This document shows, one piece after another, positions 49,451 to 59,184 of a DNA stretch of 64,000 bases; the first letter of the stretch is position 1; every line of letters starts with the position of its first letter. The notes beneath the pieces are model-generated. The model worked only from the letters and a program-made list of their open reading frames with translations. It made no database searches and was not told the DNA's origin. This DNA is from Pseudoxanthomonas composti (GTDB lineage: Bacteria; Pseudomonadota; Gammaproteobacteria; Xanthomonadales; Xanthomonadaceae): NCBI RefSeq assembly GCF_004122095.1, contig NZ_SAWZ01000001.1:739375-803374 (forward strand), given 5' to 3'. The position numbers and the translations under genes are program-made.

Positions 49451-51118
49451 ATGACGCAGCGCGCGGCCATGCATGAACCGGAGATCCTCCGCGTGGACCG
49501 CCGCACCTTCCTTGCTGGATCCGGCCTGGCTGCCGCCGGGCTGTTGCTGCCGAACACGCGGCTGATCGCCGCCGAGCAGCTGCTGGCGCCGGCCGATGCG
49601 GCACGCAACCGCCGCCTGGCCGATGCCGCACTGACCAGCGCTCGATCCGCCGGCGCCAGCTACTGCGACGTGCGCGTGGGCCGCTACCTGCGGCAGTTCG
49701 TGGAAACCCGCGAGGCGCGCGTGGAAAACGTGGTCAACGCCGAATCCATCGGCGTGGGCGTACGGGTGATCGCCGAGGGCGCCTGGGGCTTTGCCGCCAC
49801 CAATGCCCTGGACAGCGACAGCGTGGCGGCCGCGACCGGCCAGGCCGTGGCGGTGGCCAAGGCCAACGCGCGACTGGCCGGTGCCTCGGTGCAATTGGCG
49901 CCGCAACAGGGCGTCGGTGAAGTCCACTGGCGCACGCCGATCAGGCGCAATGCGATGGAAGTGCCGCTGCAGGAGAAGATCGCCCTGCTGATGGACCTCA
50001 ATGCCGCCGCGCAGAATGCCGGCGCCGACTTCGTGGCCTCGCGCCTGTTCTGCATCAACGAGCAGAAGTACTTCGCCAGCAGCGATGGCTCCTACATCGA
50101 CCAGGACGTGCACCGGCTGTGGCTGCCCTTCACCGTGACCGCGGTGGACAAGACCAGCGGCAGGTTCCGCACCCGCGACGGCCTGGGCGCGCCGGTGGGC
50201 ATGGGCTACGAGTACCTGGAGGGCGATGCCTCGCAGAAGTTCCAGCTGCCCGGCGAGGTGACCGCCTACGGCCTGTCCTACGACCCGCGCGAGGACGCGG
50301 TGGCCGCGGCCAGGCAGGCGCGCGCCAAGCTCAGCGCGCCGTCGGTCAAGCCGGGCAAGTACGACCTGGTGATCGATCCGAGCAACCTGTTCCTGACCAT
50401 CCATGAATCGGTGGGCCACCCGCTGGAGCTGGATCGTGTGCTCGGCTACGAGGCCAACTACGCCGGCACCAGTTTCGCCACGCTGGACAAGCGCGGCAGC
50501 TTCCGCTGGGGCAGCGAGCAGGTGAACTTCGTCGCCGACAAGACCCGCGCCGGCAGCCTGGGCGCGGTGGGCTACGACGATGAAGGGGTCAAGACCAAGC
50601 AGTGGGACCTGGTGCGCGAGGGCATCCTGGTCGACTACCAGGCCACGCGCGACCAGGCGCACATGCTGGGCAAGGCCGCCTCCGACGGCTGCAGCTATGC
50701 CGACTCGTGGTCCACCGTGCAGTTCCAGCGCATGCCCAATGTCTCGCTGCAGGCGGGCAAGGCGCCGCTGTCGGTCGAGCAGATGATCGCCGGCGTGGAC
50801 AAGGGGCTGTACATCCACGGACGCGCCTCGTACTCGATCGACCAGCAGCGCTACAACGCGCAGTTCGGCGGGCAGCTGCTGTTCGAGATCGAGAACGGCA
50901 AGGTCGTGCGCCAGGTCGAGGACGGCGCGTACCAGATCCGCACACCCGAGTTCTGGAACTCGGTCAGTGCCGTCTGCGACGCGCGCGATTTCCGCGTCTA
51001 CGGGTCGTTCTTCGATGGCAAGGGGCAGCCCAGCCAGGTGTCGGCGGTCTCGCACGGCGCGGCGACCACGCGCTTCGATGCGGTCAATGTGATCAGCACT
51101 GCACGCTCGCTGGGGTAA
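49451..51118 (+). CDS. tldD: TldD-type metalloprotease with Tat signal (paralogue 1)
   Basis: A 555-residue TldD/PmbA-superfamily protein. The zinc motif HESVGH (residues 318-323) matches the HExxxH of TldD, the catalytic half of the TldD-TldE protease that trims short peptides and matures microcins such as B17. The N-terminus has a twin-arginine signal, DRRTFLAGSG, followed by LAAAGLLLPNTRLIAAEQ, so it should be exported folded, unlike E. coli TldD, which is cytoplasmic. Characteristic blocks include FASSDGSYIDQDVHRLWLPF, LDRVLGYEANYAGTSFATLD and SFFDGKGQPSQVSAVSHG. The start could also be the ATG 18 bp downstream. It is closely similar to the second paralogue at 52154. Confidence 0.93.
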   Translation: MTQRAAMHEPEILRVDRRTFLAGSGLAAAGLLLPNTRLIAAEQLLAPADAARNRRLADAALTSARSAGASYCDVRVGRYLRQFVETREARVENVVNAESIGVGVRVIAEGAWGFAATNALDSDSVAAATGQAVAVAKANARLAGASVQLAPQQGVGEVHWRTPIRRNAMEVPLQEKIALLMDLNAAAQNAGADFVASRLFCINEQKYFASSDGSYIDQDVHRLWLPFTVTAVDKTSGRFRTRDGLGAPVGMGYEYLEGDASQKFQLPGEVTAYGLSYDPREDAVAAARQARAKLSAPSVKPGKYDLVIDPSNLFLTIHESVGHPLELDRVLGYEANYAGTSFATLDKRGSFRWGSEQVNFVADKTRAGSLGAVGYDDEGVKTKQWDLVREGILVDYQATRDQAHMLGKAASDGCSYADSWSTVQFQRMPNVSLQAGKAPLSVEQMIAGVDKGLYIHGRASYSIDQQRYNAQFGGQLLFEIENGKVVRQVEDGAYQIRTPEFWNSVSAVCDARDFRVYGSFFDGKGQPSQVSAVSHGAATTRFDAVNVISTARSLG

Positions 51119-51230
51119 GTGCTGCGCGTCTTGCATCCCCGGGGCTGAGTGACGCAATCACGCAAGGGGATGAAAGGCGCTCGGCCAAAGTTCAGGGCGG
51201 CCAGGATTTCCCGAGGGCATGTTGCTAGCC

Positions 51231-51430
51231 GCGAGAAGCCGACTTCGCCAACCTGCCTGGCCCTGAGCCGGGCATGGCTCCTCGGCTCGGTCAGCCATCC
51301 ATGGCTGACTCGCCGCCGCGGCCATCCATGGCCCGCTTTCCGCCATACCCGACTCAGGACCAGGCCCGAGATCTGATGCATCTGGAGTTCTTCAATTTGA
51401 AGGCGGAAAAACTGACGCGTGCAGCAGCGG
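51231..51430. repeat. ~200-bp direct repeat, copy 1, with nested palindromes
   Basis: This copy and the one at 51649-51850 share most bases with a few small gaps, offset by about 418-420 bp. Inside it, CCTGGCCCTGAGCCGGG pairs imperfectly with CCCGACTCAGGACCAGG as an outer stem (2 mismatches in 17), enclosing GTCAGCCAT-CC-ATGGCTGAC and a GGCCAT-CC-ATGGCC palindrome, giving a cloverleaf-like fold. It looks like a dispersed Xanthomonadaceae repeat. Confidence 0.82.
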
Positions 51431-51535
51431 TCCGGCGGGCGGTAGCTGCGTCAAGCGAGGCAGGAGCCGAGCGCCCGAGTCAGGGCAGGATGCCCTGACC
51501 GAGGGAAGAGCGGCTCCCGCCCGCCGGACCGCTGC
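51424..51535. repeat. 112-nt palindromic element with perfect 19-bp outer arms
   Basis: Outer arms 51424-51442 and 51517-51535 are perfectly complementary (GCAGCGGTCCGGCGGGCGG and its reverse complement). Inside is a second helix (GAGCCG/CGGCTC) and a perfect 9-bp hairpin GTCAGGGCA-GGA-TGCCCTGAC (51479-51499). The element begins inside the end of direct-repeat copy 1. It resembles a REP/MITE-like unit; a structured RNA is an alternative. Confidence 0.8.
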
Positions 51536-51648
51536 CCTTCCGAAGCCATGACACAAAGCGCCCCGACGTCACAAAGATCTAGGGAGAGCGAAGAGAACCA
51601 CTCTTCAAAGTAGAGGTCGGCGAAGTTTGCCTGGCGTGATGCACGATC

Positions 51649-51850
51649 GCGAAAAGCCGACTTCGCCAACCCGCCTGGCCCTGAGCCGGGCATGGCTCCT
51701 CGGCTCGGTCAGCCATCCATGGCTGACTCGCCGCCGCGGGCCATCCCTGGCCCGCTTTCCGCCATACCCGGCTCAGGACCAGGCTCGAAATGTGATGGAT
51801 CTGGAGTTGTTCAATCCGATGCCGGAAAGAACTGACGGATGCGGCAGCGG
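51649..51850. repeat. ~200-bp direct repeat, copy 2
   Basis: Same internal order of palindromes as copy 1 (outer CCTGGCCCTGAGCCGGG/CCCGGCTCAGGACCAGG stem, here with one mismatch, and the GTCAGCCAT...ATGGCTGAC hairpin). It differs from copy 1 by scattered substitutions and one-base gaps, mainly in its last third. Confidence 0.82.
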
Positions 51851-52153
51851 TTCTGGGCCGGTCGCCGATCACATGCCTCGCGTCTGCGTTGATCGTCGGC
51901 GCAAACAAAAAAGTGGAAGTGCCAAGGACCTTCTTAGCCTACGGGCGGCCGCTACTCTCACTTTTTGCTCGTTCTTTCTTGCAAGCGCAGACGCCCAGAA
52001 GGCACGTTCAGGACGCCGCGCCGCAGCACGACCCATGTCGAAAGTCATTTGACGCATCACGACGCACACCGCAAGAATCCAACACCGCGCGTGAGGGGTT
52101 CAACGCGCACCGCCAACCACCGCGGCTGACGCGGTTCTTCCGGGAGTATCGCC

Positions 52154-53788
52154 GTGCTACGACGTGATTTCCTTGCCCTCAGTGGGCTCACCATGGGCGG
52201 CTTGGTCGTGCCGGCCTGTTTCGGCAAGGCCATCGCCGCCGAGCAGCTGGTGACCACGATGGACCCCGCGCACAAGAAGCGTCTGGCCGATGCGGCGCTC
52301 AACGCCGCGCGCAGCGCCGGTGCGAGCTACTGCGATGTGCGCATCGGCCGCTATCTGCGCCAGTTCGTGATCACCCGCGAGGACAAGGTGCAGAACGTGG
52401 TCAACACCGAATCCACCGGTGCGGGCATCCGCGTCATCGTCGGTGGCGCGTGGGGCTTTGCGGCGACCAACGACCTCAGCGATGCCGGCATCGCCAAGGC
52501 CGCGCAGCAGGCCGCCGCGATCGCCAAGGCCAACGCCAAGGCGCAGACCGCGCCGGTGCAACTGGCCAAGACGCCGGGCGTGGGCGAAGTGAGCTGGAAA
52601 ACGCCGATCAAGAAGAACGCGATGGAAGTGCCGGTCAAGGACAAGGCCGACCTGCTGCTAGGCGTCAATGCCGCCGCGCTCAACGCCGGCGCCAGCTTCG
52701 TCAATTCCATGCTGTTCCTGGTCAACGAGCAGAAGTATTTCGCCAGCACCGACGGTTCCTACATCGACCAGGACGTGCACCGCATCTGGGCGCCGATGAC
52801 GGTCACCGCCATCGACAAGGCCAGCGGCAAGTTCCGCACGCGCGAGGGCCTGTCCGCGCCGATGGGTCTGGGCTTCGAATACCTGGACGGCGAGCGCAGC
52901 GGCAAGGTGGTCACGCCCAACGGCGTGGTCAACTACGGCCTGTCCTACGACATGAAGGAGGACGCCATCGCCGCGGCCAAGCAGGCGCAGGAAAAGCTCA
53001 AGGCACCGTCGGTCAAGCCGGGCAAGTACGACCTGGTGCTGGATCCCTCGCACACCTGGCTGACCATCCACGAATCGGTCGGCCATGCCACCGAACTGGA
53101 CCGCGTGCTCGGCTACGAGGCCAACTACGCCGGCACCAGCTTCGCCACCCTGGACAAGCTGAAGAGCCGCTTCCAGTACGGCAGCGACAAGGTCAACATC
53201 TACGCCGACAAGACCCAGCCCGGCAGCCTGGGCGCGGTGGCCTACGACGATGAAGGCGTGAAGACCAAGCGCTGGGACCTGATCAAGGACGGCGTGCTGG
53301 TCGATTACCAGACCATCCGCGACCAGGCCCACATCCTGGGCAAGACCGAATCGGACGGCTGCTGCTACGCCGATTCCTGGAGCACCGTGCAGTTCCAGCG
53401 CATGGCCAATGTGTCGCTGGCGCCGAGCAAAATCCCGCTGAGCGTGGCCGAGCTGATCAAGGACGTGGAAAACGGCATCTACATCATCGGCGACGGCTCC
53501 TTCTCCATCGACCAGCAGCGCTACAACGCCCAGTTCGGCGGGCAGCTGTTCTACGAGATCAAGAACGGCCAGATCACCCGCATGCTCGAGGACGTGGCCT
53601 ATCAGATCCGCACGCCGGAGTTCTGGAACGCCTGCACCGCCGTGGCCGATGAGCGCGACTACCGCCTGGGCGGCTCGTTCTTCGACGGCAAGGGCCAGCC
53701 CAGCCAGGTCTCGGCGGTCTCGCACGGTTCGTCCACGGCCCGTTTCAACGGCATCAACGTCATCAACACCGCCCGTTCGCTGGGCTGA
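52154..53788 (+). CDS. tldD: TldD-type metalloprotease with Tat signal (paralogue 2)
   Basis: A 544-residue TldD homologue with the zinc motif HESVGH at residues 306-311. The N-terminus, MLRRDFLALSG followed by LTMGGLVVPACFGKAIAAEQ, is a short Tat signal (RR-x-F-L). It is very similar to the paralogue at 49451 through its whole length (for example FASTDGSYIDQDVHRIWAP, VLGYEANYAGTSFATLDKL and SFFDGKGQPSQVSAVSHGSS), so they arose by duplication. A PmbA-type gene follows 20 bp downstream and probably provides the TldE-like partner. The two TldD proteins may form alternative heterodimers. Confidence 0.94.
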   Translation: MLRRDFLALSGLTMGGLVVPACFGKAIAAEQLVTTMDPAHKKRLADAALNAARSAGASYCDVRIGRYLRQFVITREDKVQNVVNTESTGAGIRVIVGGAWGFAATNDLSDAGIAKAAQQAAAIAKANAKAQTAPVQLAKTPGVGEVSWKTPIKKNAMEVPVKDKADLLLGVNAAALNAGASFVNSMLFLVNEQKYFASTDGSYIDQDVHRIWAPMTVTAIDKASGKFRTREGLSAPMGLGFEYLDGERSGKVVTPNGVVNYGLSYDMKEDAIAAAKQAQEKLKAPSVKPGKYDLVLDPSHTWLTIHESVGHATELDRVLGYEANYAGTSFATLDKLKSRFQYGSDKVNIYADKTQPGSLGAVAYDDEGVKTKRWDLIKDGVLVDYQTIRDQAHILGKTESDGCCYADSWSTVQFQRMANVSLAPSKIPLSVAELIKDVENGIYIIGDGSFSIDQQRYNAQFGGQLFYEIKNGQITRMLEDVAYQIRTPEFWNACTAVADERDYRLGGSFFDGKGQPSQVSAVSHGSSTARFNGINVINTARSLG

Positions 53789-53808
53789 GCGCGAAGGAGA
53801 ACAGACCG

Positions 53809-55143
53809 ATGAGCATCTTCACCGAAGCGCAGGCCAAGGCCATCCTGGACAAGGTCATCAAGCTGTCCAAGGCCGACGAATGCACCGCCGGCCTGGGCGG
53901 AAGCGTCCAGGGCAACATCCGTTTCGCCCTCAACAACGTCTCCACCAGCGGGATCGTGGACAACACCGAGCTGGTGGTCACCGTGGCCTTCGGCAAGCGC
54001 GTGGGCACGGCCAGCATCAACGCCTTCGACGACGCCTCGCTGGAACGCGTGGTGCGTCGTGCCGAGGACCTGGCCCGCCTGGCTCCGGAGAATCCGGAAT
54101 TCGTGCCGGCCGTGCAGAAACAGACCTATAAGCCAACCCCGACCTTTAGCGAATCCACCGCGGCCATCACCCCGGAGTTCCGCGCCAAGGTGGCCGCCGA
54201 TTCGATCGGCCCGTGCAAGCAGGACAAGCTGGTCGCGGCCGGCTTCCTCGAGGACGGCCACAGCTTCGAAGCCTTCGCCAACAGCAACGGCAACTTCGGC
54301 TACCAGCGCGGTGCCAGCTTCGACTACACCTGCACGGTGCGCACCGAGGACGGTCGTGGCTCGGGCTGGGTGGGCCGCAATCTCAAGGACGCGTCCGACT
54401 TCAAGGCCGACGAGGATGTGCGCATCGCCATGCGCAAGGCCAGCGCGTCTTCCGAGGCCAAGGCGCTGGAGCCGGGCAAGTACACCGTGATCCTGGAACC
54501 GGCGGCCGCGGCGGGACTGATCAGCTTCATGATGCAGTACTTCGATGCGCGCCAGGCCGACGAAGGCCGCAGCTTCCTGTCCAAGAAGGGCGGCGGCAAC
54601 AAGCTGGGCGAGCAGGTCTACGACCCGCGCGTGAACATCACCGCCAACCCCTGGGATCCGCGTGCGCCGGTCATGCCCTGGGACAACGAAGGCCTACCGC
54701 GCGAGAAGATGCCGATCGTGGAGAACGGCAAGATCGCCAACCTGCAGTACTCGCGCTACTGGGCGCAGAAGAACGGCAAGCGCGCCGTCGGCGACCCCGG
54801 CAACCTGCTGATGGCCGGCGGCGACAAGTCCATCGGCGAGTTGGTGCGCACCACCGAGAAGGGCATCCTGGTCACGCGTACCTGGTACATCCGCATGGTC
54901 GATCCGCAGACCGTGCTGCTGACCGGCCTGACCCGCGATGGCACCTTCTACATCGAGAACGGCCAGATCAAATACCCAGTGAAGAATTTCCGCTTCAACG
55001 AATCGCCGGTGATCATGCTCAACAACATCGACGAGCTCGGACGCCCGGTGCGCGTGGCCGGCGATGAGTCCAGCTTCGTGATGATGATCCCGCCCATGCG
55101 CCTGCGCGACTTCACCTTCACCTCGCTCTCGGATGCGGTGTAA
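53809..55143 (+). CDS. pmbA: PmbA/TldE-family protein, non-catalytic partner of TldD
   Basis: A 444-residue member of the TldD/PmbA superfamily without the HExxxH motif, as expected for the TldE/PmbA subunit. The N-terminal domain (KVIKLSKADECTAGLGGSVQ, then NNVSTSGIVDNTELVVTVAF) and the C-terminal barrel region (EPAAAAGLISFMMQYFDARQ, PWDPRAPVMPWDNEGLPREK) follow the family. It starts MSIFTEAQAKAILDKVIKLS with no signal peptide, whereas both TldD paralogues upstream carry Tat signals. It may be carried out bound to a TldD, or work on cytoplasmic precursors. A ribosome site GAAGGAGAA precedes the ATG. Confidence 0.9.
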   Translation: MSIFTEAQAKAILDKVIKLSKADECTAGLGGSVQGNIRFALNNVSTSGIVDNTELVVTVAFGKRVGTASINAFDDASLERVVRRAEDLARLAPENPEFVPAVQKQTYKPTPTFSESTAAITPEFRAKVAADSIGPCKQDKLVAAGFLEDGHSFEAFANSNGNFGYQRGASFDYTCTVRTEDGRGSGWVGRNLKDASDFKADEDVRIAMRKASASSEAKALEPGKYTVILEPAAAAGLISFMMQYFDARQADEGRSFLSKKGGGNKLGEQVYDPRVNITANPWDPRAPVMPWDNEGLPREKMPIVENGKIANLQYSRYWAQKNGKRAVGDPGNLLMAGGDKSIGELVRTTEKGILVTRTWYIRMVDPQTVLLTGLTRDGTFYIENGQIKYPVKNFRFNESPVIMLNNIDELGRPVRVAGDESSFVMMIPPMRLRDFTFTSLSDAV

Positions 55144-55275
55144 GGGCGCACCGGTCAAGCGCGCCCGGGCCGTGGGGTTGCGTCCATGCGCAGCCCCGCG
55201 GCCTGCGCTCGCCGCCTGCGTCGCGCCGCGGGCCTGCCGAGCTGATGCGAGGCCGGCCGCTGTGCAGCGTCGTTC

Positions 55276-55992
55276 TTGAACACCCCTGCGCTGACCCGTG
55301 CGCAGTTCCTGAAGCTGCTGGTTGGCAGCGCCGCGGCGCTGTCGCTGCCCGGCCGTGCCAGCGCACAGGCCGCGCGCTACGACTTCTGGTTCACCCGCCT
55401 GCGCTACGACTCCGGCGACTGGGACGTGGACGCGCGCATGCCGTCCAACCTGATCACCTCGCTGATCGACTACACCACCCTGCGCGTGGACCCGGTCGAA
55501 CACGTGCTGCCGCTGGCCGACCCGCGCATGCTGTCCGCCCCGTTCTGCTATCTCGCCGGCCACAAGCTGGTGGAATTCAATCCGCAGGAACGCCGCAACT
55601 TCGAGCGCTACGTGCGCAACGGCGGCTTCGTCTTCGTCGACGACTGCAACCACGATATCGACGGGCTCTTCGCCACCTCGTTCGAGGCGCAGATGGCCGC
55701 GATCTTCGGCAAGACCGCGCTGCGCAAGCTGCCCAACAGCCATGCCCTCTACCGCAGCTTCTTCAAGTTCCCCGACGGGCCGCCGGCCACCGGGTTCGAG
55801 CTCAACGGCTGGGGCGACGACCTGGTGCACGACTATCTGAAAGGCATCGAGATCGACGGCCGCCTTGGCGTGCTCTACAGCAACAAGGACTATGGCTGCG
55901 AATGGGACTACGACTGGCGCAACAAGCGCTTCCTGGCCCAGGACAACACCCGCTTCGGCGTCAACATCGTCATGTACGCCCTGACCAGCTGA
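55276..55992 (+). CDS. DUF4159-domain exported protein
   Basis: A 238-residue protein with an N-terminal signal (RAQFLKLLVGSAAALSLPGR, ending ASAQ) and a DUF4159 domain: RYDFWFTRLRYDSGDWDVDA, RNGGFVFVDDCNHDIDGLFA, then NSHALYRSFFKFPDGPPATG and YSNKDYGCEWDYDW. DUF4159 has a glutamine-amidotransferase-like fold and is commonly next to MoxR/DUF58/BatA genes; no enzymatic role is established. The signal looks like a Tat signal whose second arginine is replaced (TRAQFLK). The predicted start is TTG, with a poor ribosome site. It lies 132 bp after pmbA and 58 bp before the MoxR gene. Confidence 0.82.
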   Translation: MNTPALTRAQFLKLLVGSAAALSLPGRASAQAARYDFWFTRLRYDSGDWDVDARMPSNLITSLIDYTTLRVDPVEHVLPLADPRMLSAPFCYLAGHKLVEFNPQERRNFERYVRNGGFVFVDDCNHDIDGLFATSFEAQMAAIFGKTALRKLPNSHALYRSFFKFPDGPPATGFELNGWGDDLVHDYLKGIEIDGRLGVLYSNKDYGCEWDYDWRNKRFLAQDNTRFGVNIVMYALTS

Positions 55993-56050
55993 CCCCCACG
56001 CCCGCTTCGCGCCGGATCGTGCCGGTGCACCGACTTGCAAAGACGCCCCC

Positions 56051-57043
<993 letters not shown>

Positions 57044-57071
57044 TCGCCACGTACAGGCCATCGACGCCACC

Positions 57072-57959
57072 GTGACCGAGCTCATCCCCGCCGGTGTCCG
57101 TGCCCGCCTGCGAACGCTGCAGCTGCGCTCGCGACGCCTGGCCGGCGCACACGGCAGCGGCCAGCACGCCAGCCGCAGCCGGGGGGCTGGCCTGGAGTTC
57201 GCCCAGTACCGGGCCTACGAGCCCGGCGACGAACCACGCCGGGTGGACTGGAAGCTGTACGCGCGCTCGGATCGCTTCTTCGTCCGCGAATCCGAGCGCG
57301 AGAGCCCCCTGCGGCTGTGGCTGCTGATCGATGCGACCGCCTCGGCCCAGCAGCAGGACCAGGCGCGTCCCGGCTTCACCCGCCTGGATGCCATCCGCAC
57401 GCTGGCGGCCTGCGCCACGGATATCGCCCTGCGCCAGGGCGACCAGGTCGGCCTGATGGCCGTGGAAGACGACGCCGTGCGCCTGGCTCCTGCCGGCACC
57501 GGACTGCGCCAGCGCGACCGCCTGTGGCTGGGTTTGGGGGCCTTGCATGCTTCGGGCCGTTGGCCGACCGCGCTGGAGCGGCTGCGTCCGGTGTGGGAGC
57601 GCAGCATCGCCGGGGACGTGGTGCTGGCCCTGGGCGATTGCTTCGACGACGCGTTCTTGGACCTGCTCGAACGCCTGGCAGCCGCAGGCCGCGAGGTCAT
57701 GCAGCTGCAGGTGCTCAGCGCCGACGAGCGCGATTTCGACTTCACCGGCGGCCACCTGTTTCGCGACCCTGAGACCGGCCAGGAGCTGCTGGGCGACGGC
57801 GCGGCCATGCGCGCGGACTACCTGCAACGTTTCCAGGATGCCCAACGCGAGCGCGAGGCGCGCCTGCGGCAGGCCGGCATCGCCCATGCCACGGCCTGGA
57901 TGGACGAGCCGGCCGATGCCGGCCTGCGCCGCCTGCTGGCCCCGGGTGCGCGGCCATGA
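57072..57959 (+). CDS. DUF58-domain protein
   Basis: A 295-residue DUF58 protein, usual partner of MoxR ATPases. The hallmark block reads YRAYEPGDEPRRVDWKLYAR followed by SDRFFVRESERESPLRLWLL, then a VWA-like core with IDATASAQQQDQARPG. It is soluble, with the MIDAS-like Asp of LLIDATAS. The start appears to be GTG at 57072, 28 bp after the moxR stop. It ends 61 bp before the BatA-like gene, and should act with the ATPase on an envelope target. Confidence 0.9.
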   Translation: MTELIPAGVRARLRTLQLRSRRLAGAHGSGQHASRSRGAGLEFAQYRAYEPGDEPRRVDWKLYARSDRFFVRESERESPLRLWLLIDATASAQQQDQARPGFTRLDAIRTLAACATDIALRQGDQVGLMAVEDDAVRLAPAGTGLRQRDRLWLGLGALHASGRWPTALERLRPVWERSIAGDVVLALGDCFDDAFLDLLERLAAAGREVMQLQVLSADERDFDFTGGHLFRDPETGQELLGDGAAMRADYLQRFQDAQREREARLRQAGIAHATAWMDEPADAGLRRLLAPGARP

Positions 57960-58020
57960 TCAGGCCGGCGCCGTGCACAACGCCCTGGCCTGACGTGCCG
58001 GCGCGAGCGGGGCGGTCGAT

Positions 58021-59184
58021 ATGCCGCTGAGCCTGCTGTTCCCGGCGGGCCTGGCCGCTCTCGGTGCATTGCTGCTGCCCTTGCTGATCCACCTGGCCCG
58101 CCGCAGCGAGTACCGGCACACCGATTTTGCCGCGCTGCGCTGGCTGCGGGCGCGCCCGCGTCCGCGCCATCGCATCCGCCTGGACGACTGGCCGCTGCTG
58201 CTGCTTCGCCTGGCCCTGCTGGCCCTGCTGGCGCTGCTGCTGGCGCAGCCGGTGCTGCGGCCCGTCCAGTCCGGGCAGGCCGCGAAGGTTCTGCTCGCCC
58301 CTGGCGTTCCCCTGACGCGTGCGCGCCTGCCGGGACTGCCCGCCGACGCCGACTGGCGCTGGCTGGCGCCGGGTTTCCCGACGACCGACGGCCCCCTGCC
58401 TGGCGCCGCCACGGCCCAGGGCAGCCTGCTGCGTGAGTTCGATGCGATGCTGCCCGCGGCCACCGCGCTGCATGTGATCGTGCCCGAGCGTTGGGGGCCG
58501 CTCGATGCGCAGATTCCCCGGCTCTCGCGCAGCGTGCATTGGCATGTCGTGCCGGGCACGGCCTCACCTGTGGCCACGCCCGTCGCGCCCTCGCCGCCAC
58601 GACTGCTGGCCTTCGCCGACCCGCAGGTACACGCCCTGCGCTACTTCCAGGCGCTGCAGGCCGCCTGGCAGCCGACGAATGCGTCGCTGCAAGTGCGTGC
58701 GCCCGACGCCAGCCAGGCCATTCCCGCTGACATCACCGTCGTGGCCTGGCTGTCGGCCAGGCCGCTGCCTGCCGCGCTACAGGCCTGGGCCCGCGCGGGC
58801 GGCCACCTGCTGCTGACCGAGCAGGCCCCGCTGCCTGCGGGCGTGTCGTTGCAACCGCGCTGGCGCGATGCCGACGGCCGGCCACTGGTCGCGGGCGCCG
58901 CGTTCGGCAGCGGCCAACTGCTGCGCTTCGCACGCACGCTGGATCCACAGTCCATGCCGCAGCTGCTCGATGGCGATCTGCCGGATCGGCTGCGCGCGCT
59001 GCTGCAGCCGCCTGTGGCGCCCACGCAGGCATTGGCCGCTGCGCACGTGCCGGTCCGCGGGCCACGCATCGCATCGTCTCCGCCCGCGACCCCGCTCGCG
59101 CCCTGGCTGGCTTCGCTGATCGCGTTGGTGTTCCTGCTCGAACGCTGGCTGGCCGGCGCGCGCACGCGCAGAGGCCCGGCATGA
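58021..59184 (+). CDS. BatA-like membrane protein
   Basis: A 387-residue protein that opens with the BatA/aerotolerance N-terminal domain: two membrane helices (LLFPAGLAALGALLLPLLIH and the Leu-rich LLLLRLALLALLALLLAQPV) around RRSEYRHTDFAALRWLRARP. A large periplasmic domain follows (from about residue 95, including HVIVPERWGPLDAQIPRLSR), and a C-terminal helix (LAPWLASLIALVFLLERWLA) anchors it again. No MIDAS metal site is evident, so it is not a canonical BatA VWA protein. Its TGA overlaps the next ATG. Third gene of the MoxR group. Confidence 0.82.
   Translation: MPLSLLFPAGLAALGALLLPLLIHLARRSEYRHTDFAALRWLRARPRPRHRIRLDDWPLLLLRLALLALLALLLAQPVLRPVQSGQAAKVLLAPGVPLTRARLPGLPADADWRWLAPGFPTTDGPLPGAATAQGSLLREFDAMLPAATALHVIVPERWGPLDAQIPRLSRSVHWHVVPGTASPVATPVAPSPPRLLAFADPQVHALRYFQALQAAWQPTNASLQVRAPDASQAIPADITVVAWLSARPLPAALQAWARAGGHLLLTEQAPLPAGVSLQPRWRDADGRPLVAGAAFGSGQLLRFARTLDPQSMPQLLDGDLPDRLRALLQPPVAPTQALAAAHVPVRGPRIASSPPATPLAPWLASLIALVFLLERWLAGARTRRGPA

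Larger units (their letters stand above)
51119..52153. other. 1-kb repeat-rich gap between the two tldD paralogues
   Basis: No credible gene lies here. The region holds two ~200-bp direct repeats and a 112-nt palindrome between them (listed separately), then a lower-GC stretch (51901-51990) with an A-rich and a T-rich tract, and the second tldD ribosome region. Frames on both strands come from the repeats and contain words such as SHGWLT that follow the palindromes. Confidence 0.6.

Noticed and set aside
51149..52052. Several 60-140 residue frames between the tldD paralogues
   Set aside because: They are formed by the direct repeats and palindromes; the same peptide words appear in both copies, as expected from repeats rather than genes.
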